From contig JAVBQQ010000053.1 in assembly GCA_031548875.1 (NCBI GenBank), forward strand, positions 1-11,896: a stretch of 11,896 bases of DNA. The letters run 5' to 3'. The position numbers and the translations under genes are program-made. Shown one piece after another: positions 6,052 through 11,896 of the stretch; the first letter of the stretch is position 1; every line of letters starts with the position of its first letter. This stretch comes from JAAYCI01 sp031548875 (GTDB lineage Bacteria; Bacillota; Clostridia; Oscillospirales; Ruminococcaceae). The notes below the pieces were generated by a model. The model did no database searches. It worked only from the letters and a program-made list of their open reading frames with translations, and was not told where the DNA came from.

Positions 6052-7146
6052 GTGGGCGGCGGAGGCGGCGAAAAGACAGAACAAGCAACTACAAAACGCA
6101 AGCAGGACGAGCGCAAGAAGGGCAATGTCTTTAAAAGCCAGGAGATCATCATCTTGGGCAGCCTGCTGGTCGTTATCTTTACCATCCAGGCGTTGGGCGG
6201 CGTCACCCTCACGGCCCTCAATCAGGCGTTCGAGCGTTTCTGGACGCTGGCAGGCACGCTGGGCAGCATTTCCCCCGCCGACCTGCGCGAATTGTTCATC
6301 CAGGGCGCGGGCGTGTACCTTGTGGCGGCGCTGCCCGCCCTGCTGGCAGCGGCGGTGGCGGCGGTGGTGCTCACCATGGCGCAGACGCGCGGCCTCGTTT
6401 CCACCGAACTGCTCAAGCCCAAGTTCAGCAAGCTGAACCCCATCAACGGCATCAAGAAGATGTTCAGCCTACGCGGCCTGATGGAACTGCTCAAATCGAT
6501 CGTCAAGATCATCGTGCTGGGCTATGTCATCTTCAACGAGTACCAGAGCCGCTTCAATGAGCTGCCCCGCCTGATGGAGATGGATTTCCGCGCGGTGCTG
6601 TCCTATACGGGCGAGTTTATCATGAGCATCGTCGTCTCGGTGGCCGTCATCTATGCGGCGCTTTCGGCCGTGGACTATCTCTTCCAGCGATGGCAGTACG
6701 AGCGTGACCTGCGCATGTCCAAGCAGGAGATCAAAGAAGAGTACAAGCAGACCGAAGGCGACCCCCAGATCAAGGGCAAAATCAAGGAAAAACAGCGGCA
6801 GATGTCCATGGCGCGCATGATGCAGAGCGTGCCTGAGGCGGATGTGATCATCCGCAACCCCACCCACTACGCCGTGGCTGTCAAATACGACGCCGGCCGC
6901 GCGCGCGCGCCGCTGGTGCTGGCCAAAGGGCAGGACCTCCTCGCCCTGCGCATCATCAAAAAGGCGGAGGAAGCGGGCGTGATGCTGATGGAAAACCCGT
7001 CGCTTGCCCGCAGCCTGTACGAGAACGTGCCGCTGGAGGCCGAGATACCGGAAGAGTTTTACGGCCCGGTGGCCGAGGTGCTGGCCTTTGTGTACGCCCA
7101 ACAGAAACGAGGCATCCCCACGGCGGAGGACGTCCCGCCGTCCTGA
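6052..7146 (+). CDS. flhB: Flagellar export switch protein FlhB (GTG start)
   Basis: FlhB is an inner-membrane export component. Its cytoplasmic domain self-cleaves to switch secretion from rod/hook to filament proteins. Seen are the glycine-rich start and EKTEQATTKRKQDERKKGNV, four membrane segments in the first 210 residues, PKFSKLNPINGIKKMFS, and the cleavage motif NPTH (6856-6867, N269 with the start used here), followed by YAVAVKYD. The PLVLAKG stretch and ENPSLARSLY match the family C-domain. An ATG at 6046 is in frame but abuts the AAAGGGGGG ribosome site with no spacer. GTG at 6052 has a 6-base spacer and is preferred, giving 364 residues. Auto-cleavage residues are intact, so the substrate switch should work. 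Confidence 0.95.
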   Translation: MGGGGGEKTEQATTKRKQDERKKGNVFKSQEIIILGSLLVVIFTIQALGGVTLTALNQAFERFWTLAGTLGSISPADLRELFIQGAGVYLVAALPALLAAAVAAVVLTMAQTRGLVSTELLKPKFSKLNPINGIKKMFSLRGLMELLKSIVKIIVLGYVIFNEYQSRFNELPRLMEMDFRAVLSYTGEFIMSIVVSVAVIYAALSAVDYLFQRWQYERDLRMSKQEIKEEYKQTEGDPQIKGKIKEKQRQMSMARMMQSVPEADVIIRNPTHYAVAVKYDAGRARAPLVLAKGQDLLALRIIKKAEEAGVMLMENPSLARSLYENVPLEAEIPEEFYGPVAEVLAFVYAQQKRGIPTAEDVPPS

Positions 7147-7218
7147 CAGCAGCGTTTTCCTATGCTGCACTAGACGGATGAAACCGAAAACCCGCGCCAA
7201 GACAGGGAGAAGCGGATC

Positions 7219-9297
7219 GTGAGAAGATTCAATCCACTGAAAAATGGCGTCGCGATCTTTGTTGTTGTGATCGTGCTGCTCATCATCATCCCGCTGCCCG
7301 CAGGGCTGCTGGATGTCTTCTTCATCCTCAATCTCGCCATCAGCTTCATCATCCTGCTCATCACCCTGTACATCAAGGAACCGCTAGACTTCTCCATCTT
7401 CCCGTCTATGCTGCTGGTCACCACCGTGTTCCGTATGGCGCTGAACGTGGCCTCTACAAAGCTCATCCTGTTCAACAACGGCAACGCCGGCCAGGTGATT
7501 CAAACGTTCGGCCAGTTCGTTATCCAGGGCAATGTGGTCATCGGTCTGGTTATCTTCATCATCATCGTACTGGCCCAGTTCATGGTCATCACCAAAGGCT
7601 CCGAGCGCGTGGCCGAGGTGAGCGCCCGCTTCACGCTGGACGCCATGCCCGGCAAGCAGATGGCCATCGACGCCGACCTGAACGCCGGCATCATTGACGA
7701 GGACACAGCGCGTATCCGCCGCCACAAGGTGCAGAGTGAGTCGGACTTCTTCGGCTCGATGGACGGCGCCACCAAGTTTGTCAAGGGCGACTCCATGATC
7801 TCCATCATCATCGCCGTCATCAACCTGGTGGGCGGCATGTTGATGGGCCTGTTGAACGGCGGCGGGGTCGATCTCAACACCATCATCGCCGTGTATGGCA
7901 CGGCTACCATCGGCGCCGGGCTGATGAGCCAGATCCCCTCGCTTCTCATCTCGGTGGCTACCGGTATGGTGGTCACGCGCGCCGGCAACGACGATAGCCT
8001 GAATGCCACCATTGCCAAGCAGTTTGTGGGCCAGCCCATCGCCCTCATCATCTCGGGGATCATCATGTTCCTGCTCATGTTTATTGGTTTCCCGCCGGTA
8101 CAGGTCATCATCGTGGCGGGCATCCTCATTGCGCTGGGCGTCGTGCTGCTGCGCCGCACCCGCCAGATGGTTCCCGCCGAGGGGCCGCCCATCGAGGAGG
8201 CGCCGCTCGTGGAGAGCGAGTCGTCCTACTATCGCAACATCGATAATGTGTACGGCCTGTTGAACGTGGAGCAGATCGAGATGGAGTTCGGCTACTCGCT
8301 GCTCCCGTTGGTGGACGAGGCAAGCGGCGGCAGCTTTGTGGACAGGGTGGTCATGTTCCGCAAGCAGTTTGCCCAGGAGATGGGCATGGTCATCCCATCG
8401 GTGCGCCTCAAGGACTCCGGCCAGCTGAACCCCAACCAGTATGCCATCCGCTTCAAAGGCGAGCAGGTGGCCATGGGCGACGTGCTGGTGGACCATTACC
8501 TGGCCCTTGCCCCCGGGGACACGGCCGAACCGGTGGAAGGCATCGACGCCGTGGAACCAGCCTTTGGCATCCCGGCCAAGTGGATCAGCGAGGACAAGAA
8601 GGCCAAGGCGGAGCTTGCCGGCTACACGCTGGTGGATCCCACCAGCGTCATTATCACCCACCTGGCCGAGGTGATACGCCAGCACGCGCACGAGCTGCTC
8701 ACCCGGCAGGAAGTGAACAACATGCTGGCCAATCTGCGCAAGACAAACGAAACTATTGTAGAGGATACCGTGCCCGCCATGGTGGCCGTGGGAGACCTGC
8801 AAAAGGTGCTGGGCAACCTGCTGCGTGAGGGCGTGCCCGTGCGCGACCTGGAGACCATACTGGAAACACTGGGCGACTACGCCCCCGCTGTAAAGGACAC
8901 GGATATGCTGACCGAATATGTGCGCCAGGCCCTGCGGCGCACCATCTCGCACCGCTTTTCCGAAGCCGGCCAGCTCAAGGTCATCACGCTGGACGCCCAG
9001 ATCGAGAACATGATCATGAACGCGGTGAAGAAGATGGACGGCGGCAGCTACCTTGCCTTGGAACCGGACATGATCCAGGCCATCGTGACGGCGGCCAACG
9101 GCCAGATAGAGATGATGCGGGATCTGGTGCAGCACATCATCGTGCTCACGAGCCCCATCGTGCGTGTCTACTTCAAGAAGCTCATCGACCAGTTCTACCC
9201 GCGCGTGGTGGTGCTCAGCTTCAACGAGATCGATACCGACGTGCAGATACAGGCTCTGGGCAATATCTCCATCGGGCAGGCACAGGCTGCCGGATGA
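7219..9297 (+). CDS. flhA: Flagellar export apparatus protein FlhA
   Basis: FlhA forms the nonameric export ring that docks chaperone-substrate complexes. The 692-residue product is full length. The N-terminal half has about eight membrane segments. FRMALNVASTKLIL is the conserved loop near residue 75. The FHIPEP-family signature begins at G127 (GSERVAEVSARFTLDAMPGK) and runs to about 160 (AIDADLNAGIIDEDTARIRR). The cytoplasmic half (about 330-692) includes GYSLLPLVD, the DPTSVIITHLAEVIRQHAHELLTRQE region and REGVPVRDLETILETL. The GTG start follows AGGGAGA (7204-7210) by 8 bases. In Bacillus flhF and flhG follow flhA. Here neither follows, and the next gene is a sigma factor. Confidence 0.97.
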   Translation: MRRFNPLKNGVAIFVVVIVLLIIIPLPAGLLDVFFILNLAISFIILLITLYIKEPLDFSIFPSMLLVTTVFRMALNVASTKLILFNNGNAGQVIQTFGQFVIQGNVVIGLVIFIIIVLAQFMVITKGSERVAEVSARFTLDAMPGKQMAIDADLNAGIIDEDTARIRRHKVQSESDFFGSMDGATKFVKGDSMISIIIAVINLVGGMLMGLLNGGGVDLNTIIAVYGTATIGAGLMSQIPSLLISVATGMVVTRAGNDDSLNATIAKQFVGQPIALIISGIIMFLLMFIGFPPVQVIIVAGILIALGVVLLRRTRQMVPAEGPPIEEAPLVESESSYYRNIDNVYGLLNVEQIEMEFGYSLLPLVDEASGGSFVDRVVMFRKQFAQEMGMVIPSVRLKDSGQLNPNQYAIRFKGEQVAMGDVLVDHYLALAPGDTAEPVEGIDAVEPAFGIPAKWISEDKKAKAELAGYTLVDPTSVIITHLAEVIRQHAHELLTRQEVNNMLANLRKTNETIVEDTVPAMVAVGDLQKVLGNLLREGVPVRDLETILETLGDYAPAVKDTDMLTEYVRQALRRTISHRFSEAGQLKVITLDAQIENMIMNAVKKMDGGSYLALEPDMIQAIVTAANGQIEMMRDLVQHIIVLTSPIVRVYFKKLIDQFYPRVVVLSFNEIDTDVQIQALGNISIGQAQAAG

Positions 9298-9386
9298 CCG
9301 TCCAACTGCCGCAAAAGGCAACAAAATACGCGTGTGCGGCGACTATAGTATAGTAAGGAACGCCCTTTTATGAGGAGGTGATACCC
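9298..9386 (+). promoter_or_regulatory. flhA-sigD spacer with possible weak promoter and strong ribosome site
   Basis: The 89-base spacer contains two overlapping TATAGT motifs (9344-9349, 9349-9354) that resemble -10 elements, but no convincing -35 is 16-18 bases upstream. A short TGCC/GGCA hairpin (9307-9320) has no T-run. GAGGAGGTGAT (9373-9383 region) is a near-perfect Shine-Dalgarno sequence for the sigma gene. The promoter idea is weak; the ribosome site is clear. Confidence 0.4.
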
Positions 9387-10172
9387 GTGGCCGGACCCGA
9401 TGCCAAGTTCAAGCTGGAAAACCCGGAAGAAGTTTTGCAGGAGTACCAAAAAACGCAAGACCCGGACAAGCGCAACGACCTGATCCTGCATTACGGGTAC
9501 ATCGCCAAAAGCGTCGCGGTGCAGATGCGCGGTATCACGTCGGGATATGCCCAGGTAGAGGACATCGTGAACGAGGGGATCCTCACGCTGATGGACTGCC
9601 TGGACAAATACACGCCCGACAAGGGCATGAAGTTTGAAAACTACGCCTACATGCGCATACGCAACGCCAATATCGACTTTGTGCGCAAGCAGGACTGGGT
9701 GCCCCGCCGCGTGCGACGCACCGCGCGCGAGGTGAGCGACGCGTACAACGCGCTGTCCACCGAGCTGATGCGCGAGCCTTCCACCAGGGAGCTGGCCGAC
9801 TACATGGGCCTGAGTGAAGAGGCGGTGAGCAAGCACTTCGCCGAGATGGCGGCCGGGTCGGTGGTCAGCTTCGAGGATCTGCTGCAAAGCGCGATGCCCG
9901 GCCGGGCGGAACCCTTCAGCATGCCGGACAGCGACGAGAGCGTGCTGCCCGAGCAGGGCCTGATGAAAACAGAGCTGAAAGAACAGCTGAAGGCGGCCAT
10001 TGATACATTGACAGAGAAGGAGCGCACGGTCGTCTCGCTGTACTACTACGAGCACCTGAAATTCTACGAAATCGCGGAAGTGATGGGCGTGAGCGAGTCG
10101 CGCATCAGCCAGACCCACTCCAAGGCCATCCTGAAGATGAAACAGCGTCTGGGCGCCTACCTGCAGGCCTGA
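9387..10172 (+). CDS. sigD: Flagellar sigma factor, sigma-28/SigD (FliA/WhiG) family
   Basis: This sigma factor directs RNA polymerase to late flagellar and motility promoters. The 261-residue product has no region 1.1, as expected for the family. Region 2 (about 30-100) includes VEDIVNEGILTLMDCLDKYTP and GMKFENYAYMRIRNANIDFV. Region 3 (about 108-170) follows with RRVRRTAREVSDAYNAL and PSTRELADYMGLSEEAV. Region 4 (about 205-255) has LTEKERTVVSLYYYEHLKFYEIAEVMGVSE and the helix-turn-helix end SRISQTHSKAI. A GTG at 9378 is in frame but lies inside the Shine-Dalgarno sequence, so the GTG at 9387 is the real start. No anti-sigma gene (flgM) is in the window. The genomic position supports SigD rather than a sporulation or general-stress factor. 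Confidence 0.93.
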   Translation: MAGPDAKFKLENPEEVLQEYQKTQDPDKRNDLILHYGYIAKSVAVQMRGITSGYAQVEDIVNEGILTLMDCLDKYTPDKGMKFENYAYMRIRNANIDFVRKQDWVPRRVRRTAREVSDAYNALSTELMREPSTRELADYMGLSEEAVSKHFAEMAAGSVVSFEDLLQSAMPGRAEPFSMPDSDESVLPEQGLMKTELKEQLKAAIDTLTEKERTVVSLYYYEHLKFYEIAEVMGVSESRISQTHSKAILKMKQRLGAYLQA

Positions 10173-10219
10173 GGCAGGCCCGCTTCACAAACCACCCCAC
10201 AAGCACGGAGGACAACCAC

Positions 10220-10969
10220 ATGTTACAAGGGTTTTACAGCGCCGCTTCGGGCGTTTTGATGCAGCAGAGGAACCTGAACCTCATCGCAAACAACCTGGCC
10301 AATGTGCAAACGCCCGGCTACAAGACCAGCCGCCTGCTCTCGTCCACCTTCGAGCAGACGATGCTGACCCGCTTCGAGCGGTACAATCACGGCCGCATTG
10401 GCACCGGGGAGCCGGTGCGCATCGTGAGCGAGGTGGATGATTTGTGGACGGCCGGCGGTGTGGAAGAGACAGATCGCCCCTTCGACTTTGCCATCACCGG
10501 CTACGGCTTCTTCAACATCCAGGGCGATGACGGGCAGGTGTACATCACCCGCGACGGCCAGTTCGACCTGGACGACGAGGGCTTCCTTGTATTGCGGGAC
10601 AACGGCCGCGTGCTGGGCACGAACGGCCAGCCCTTGCAGGTGGGCACCAGTAACATCGTGGTGGACGCCGAGGGAAATATCCGCAACTCGCTCACCGGTG
10701 CGAACCTGGGCACCATGGCCATCACTGTGCCCGACCAAAACGCCGAGGTGACCGAGTCCCGCAATGGGCTGTACCAGGTGGCGGGCGGCCCAGGGCCCCA
10801 GAGCGACGACCCCGTGCTGGTGCAGGGCGGCTACGAAAACAGCAACGTGAACCTGACCGACGAGACCACCGCCATGATGATGGCCCAGCGCAACTTTAAT
10901 TCCGCCGCGCAGGCGCTACAGTTCATTGACGCGACCTATGCAAAAGCGGTGAATATAGCATCGCTGTAA
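10220..10969 (+). CDS. Flagellar basal-body rod protein, FlgF/FlgG family (first copy)
   Basis: This is a rod subunit secreted by the export gate, forming part of the axial drive shaft. The 249-residue protein has the N-terminal rod/hook motif NNLANVQTPGYK (24-35), preceded by SAASGVLMQQRNLNLI. The central domain holds DFAITGYGFFNIQGDDGQVYITRDGQFDLD, and the C-terminal domain has GGYENSNVNLTDETTAMMMAQRNFNSAAQALQFID. No classical signal peptide is seen, as expected for a type III-exported protein. GGAGG precedes the ATG by about 8 bases. With the next gene it mirrors the B. subtilis flhO-flhP pair, so it is probably the FlgF/FlhO equivalent, but FlgG cannot be excluded from sequence alone. Confidence 0.9.
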   Translation: MLQGFYSAASGVLMQQRNLNLIANNLANVQTPGYKTSRLLSSTFEQTMLTRFERYNHGRIGTGEPVRIVSEVDDLWTAGGVEETDRPFDFAITGYGFFNIQGDDGQVYITRDGQFDLDDEGFLVLRDNGRVLGTNGQPLQVGTSNIVVDAEGNIRNSLTGANLGTMAITVPDQNAEVTESRNGLYQVAGGPGPQSDDPVLVQGGYENSNVNLTDETTAMMMAQRNFNSAAQALQFIDATYAKAVNIASL

Positions 10970-11011
10970 GAGCAGCGCGCAGCAGCTCCAATTTGGCTGC
11001 AAATTTGTCAC

Positions 11012-11035
11012 AAATAACGCGATTCTACGTTATTT
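11012..11035 (+). terminator. Possible weak terminator hairpin after the first rod gene
   Basis: AAATAACG (11012-11019) pairs fully with CGTTATTT (11028-11035) around an 8-base loop, and the 3' arm is rich in T. The stem is AT-rich and the T-run is short, so termination would be inefficient. Confidence 0.35.
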
Positions 11036-11040
11036 TATGT

Positions 11041-11090
11041 CGGATACACACGTAGCAATCCTTCGAGCTACTACCGTATTTCTCCATCCG
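11041..11090 (+). other. Possible folded RNA segment
   Basis: CGGAT (11041-11045) can pair with ATCCG (11086-11090), enclosing GTAGC (11052-11056) with GCTAC (11067-11071). This nested pairing suggests a small structured element, but the stems are short and I recognise no known riboswitch. Confidence 0.25.
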
Positions 11091-11096
11091 TTTCCT

Positions 11097-11154
11097 TGTG
11101 GGGCGTTCAGATCTGACTGCTTTTCGCCAAGGCGTTTTTTAGCGCCGCCCCACA
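11097..11154 (+). other. Long stem-loop or terminator-like structure
   Basis: TGTGGGGCG (11097-11105) is an exact reverse complement of CGCCCCACA (11146-11154). The 40-base loop holds the palindrome TCAGATCTGA (11107-11116) and CGCCAAGGCG followed by six T (about 11125-11140). The GC/T6 part may act as a terminator for the upstream transcript, while the outer stem could fold as a competing form. Confidence 0.4.
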
Positions 11155-11188
11155 CATTGTGACTTCGCTGTGAATTTTAAAAAAAAAG

Positions 11189-11217
11189 CTGCAATCATGC
11201 AAAATTTGTGGTATAAT
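11189..11217 (+). promoter_or_regulatory. Sigma-A-type extended -10 promoter for the second rod gene
   Basis: TGGTATAAT (11209-11217) is a perfect extended -10 element. The -35 position (CTGCAA, 11189-11194, 17-base spacer) is weak, but a nine-A tract just upstream can act as an UP-like element. Transcription would start near 11224. No sigma-28 type sequence was found here. Confidence 0.65.
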
Positions 11218-11220
11218 CAG

Positions 11221-11270
11221 GGTTGCTGCCACGGGCCGGGTATGGCACCGGCGGGCGTGGCGGCAAAACC
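11221..11270 (+). promoter_or_regulatory. GC-rich leader hairpin upstream of the second rod gene
   Basis: GCTGCCACG (11225-11233) pairs with CGTGGCGGC (11256-11264), with one G-U pair. Inside it GCCGG (11235-11239) pairs with CCGGC (11248-11252) around an 8-base loop. GGTT (11221-11224) can pair with AACC (11267-11270). The structure lies at the very 5' end of the predicted transcript. The ribosome site GGAGG (11292-11296) stays outside it, so a role in mRNA stability or regulated elongation fits better than direct blocking of translation. Confidence 0.55.
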
Positions 11271-11305
11271 AGACCGCACCACTGTTTTGCGGGAGGAAAA
11301 AGAGT

Positions 11306-11896
11306 ATGAGTATTGCCTTTTATACCGGCGCCTCGGGCATGAAGGCGTTCCAGAGCAAGCTGGACGTTACGGCGCATAATATCGCAAACGTACAAACGAC
11401 CGGCTACAAGGCCAGCCGCGCTTCTTTCGACGACTTGATCCGCACGCGCATCAACACGAACGTGCAGGGCAATCATCTGGTGGGGCATGGCGTCAAGCAG
11501 GAATATGTGGACCTCATTATGGGGCAGTCCAGCCTGGACCAGACGGGCTACGCGCTGGACTTTGCCATAGAGGGCGATGGCTTCTTTGCCGTGGATTATC
11601 GTGGAACCACCATGTACACCCGCAACGGCGCGTTCGATTTTTCGGTGGATGGCAACCTGGCCACGCTGGTGACGAACGACGGCGGCTATGTGCTGGACAA
11701 AAACGGCAACCGCATCACGCTGCCATACGAAGACGGTTCTGTGGACACTGAAGGCCTGGCCGACCGGCTGGGCGTGTACGGCTTTGCAAACCCCTGGGAC
11801 CTGACGCCCCAGAGCAACGCGCGCTTCACCCCCAGCGGCAACTCCGGCCAGCCGTTCCTGCTCACGGGCGCCGCCGGCCAGAGCGAATACCAGGTG
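11306..11896 (+). CDS. Flagellar basal-body rod protein, FlgF/FlgG family (second copy, 3' end outside window)
   Basis: This is a second secreted rod subunit; 197 residues are visible and the frame is still open at the edge. GGGAGG lies 9 bases before the ATG. The N-terminal motif is HNIANVQTTGYK (24-35) after TGASGMKAFQSKLDV. The central region carries LDFAIEGDGFFAVDYRGTTMYTRNGAFDFS, clearly homologous to the same region of the first copy. The C-terminal domain is not reached. It differs enough from the first copy to be an old paralogue, not a recent duplicate. It is likely the FlgG/FlhP partner, but FlgF versus FlgG assignment is uncertain. It seems to have its own promoter. Confidence 0.9.
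   Translation, partial: MSIAFYTGASGMKAFQSKLDVTAHNIANVQTTGYKASRASFDDLIRTRINTNVQGNHLVGHGVKQEYVDLIMGQSSLDQTGYALDFAIEGDGFFAVDYRGTTMYTRNGAFDFSVDGNLATLVTNDGGYVLDKNGNRITLPYEDGSVDTEGLADRLGVYGFANPWDLTPQSNARFTPSGNSGQPFLLTGAAGQSEYQV

Larger units (their letters stand above)
10970..11305 (+). other. 336-base non-coding region between the two rod genes
   Basis: No gene is supported here. It is more AT-rich than its surroundings in several places. In order it contains a small AATTTG/CAAATT hairpin (near 10990-11006), an 8-base inverted repeat (11012-11035), a possible folded segment (11041-11090), a long-range 9-base pairing (11097-11105 with 11146-11154), an A-tract (about 11179-11187), an extended -10 promoter (11209-11217), a GC-rich leader hairpin (11221-11270) and the ribosome site for the next gene. 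The layout suggests the end of one transcript and the start of another. Confidence 0.7.

Noticed and set aside
7384..9324. Long minus-strand open frame opposite flhA
   Set aside because: Same shadow effect: low-complexity His/Asp/Gly-rich translation with no domain, opposite a well-conserved gene.
9322..9354. Sigma-28 or sigma-A promoter upstream of sigD
   Set aside because: TATAGT motifs are present, but no acceptable -35 or GCCGATAA-like element is at the right distance. Kept only as a weak possibility in the spacer entry.
9378..9386. GTG at 9378 as the start of the sigma factor
   Set aside because: It lies inside the Shine-Dalgarno sequence and would have no ribosome site of its own. GTG at 9387 has correct spacing.
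11041..11300. c-di-GMP riboswitch in the rod-gene leader
   Set aside because: It would make biological sense for motility genes, but the conserved GEMM core sequences are not present in this region.
11170..11379. Small + strand open frame (69 codons)
   Set aside because: It runs across the promoter, the leader hairpin and the start of the second rod gene in another frame. There is no ribosome site or domain.
1..11896. tRNA, rRNA, CRISPR array, insertion sequence or prophage genes
   Set aside because: None seen. All coding regions fit one conserved flagellar cluster, with no direct-repeat arrays or transposase-like proteins.

Overview
The window is a stretch of a flagellar/chemotaxis gene cluster. 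Every gene is on the + strand and in one long run. The gene order (fliM-fliY-cheY-fliO-fliP-fliQ-fliR-flhB-flhA ... sigD, then two rod genes) is that of the fla/che operon of Gram-positive Firmicutes. So is the use of FliY, a CheC-like phosphatase fused to FliN, as a switch protein. The DNA is GC-rich with mostly G or C at third codon positions, and strong Shine-Dalgarno sites precede ATG, GTG and TTG starts. This suggests a GC-rich Clostridia-type bacterium. I cannot name the genus.

Layout. The 5' edge holds the C-terminal part of a MotB-like stator protein with a long acidic tail (2-703). Next come the switch genes fliM (748-1746) and fliY (1810-3114) and the response regulator cheY (3178-3543). 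The export-gate and export-switch genes follow: fliO (3652-4047, probable TTG start), fliP (4044-4901), fliQ (4915-5181), fliR (5191-5970), flhB (6052-7146) and flhA (7219-9297). A sigma-28/SigD-family factor (9387-10172) comes directly after flhA. An FlgF/FlgG-family rod protein (10220-10969) is next, then a 336-base non-coding region, and then the start of a second FlgF/FlgG-family gene (11306 to the edge). That last gene appears to have its own promoter and a highly structured leader.

How the genes work together. MotB anchors the stator. FliM and FliY form the cytoplasmic switch, which binds phosphorylated CheY, and FliY should also dephosphorylate CheY-P. FliOPQR, FlhB and FlhA form the type III export gate that secretes rod, hook and filament subunits. 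SigD drives late flagellar genes. The FlgF/FlgG-family proteins build the rod.

Most of the window is conventional. The item most worth a second look is inside fliY. A very strong Shine-Dalgarno sequence and an ATG lie exactly at the boundary between the proline-rich linker and the FliN domain, so this gene may also make a separate 92-residue FliN-like protein. Other points are the structured leader before the second rod gene, the structured DNA downstream of the first rod gene, the absence of the flhF-flhG-cheBAWCD block normally found between flhA and sigD in Bacillus, and the unusual MotB tail.
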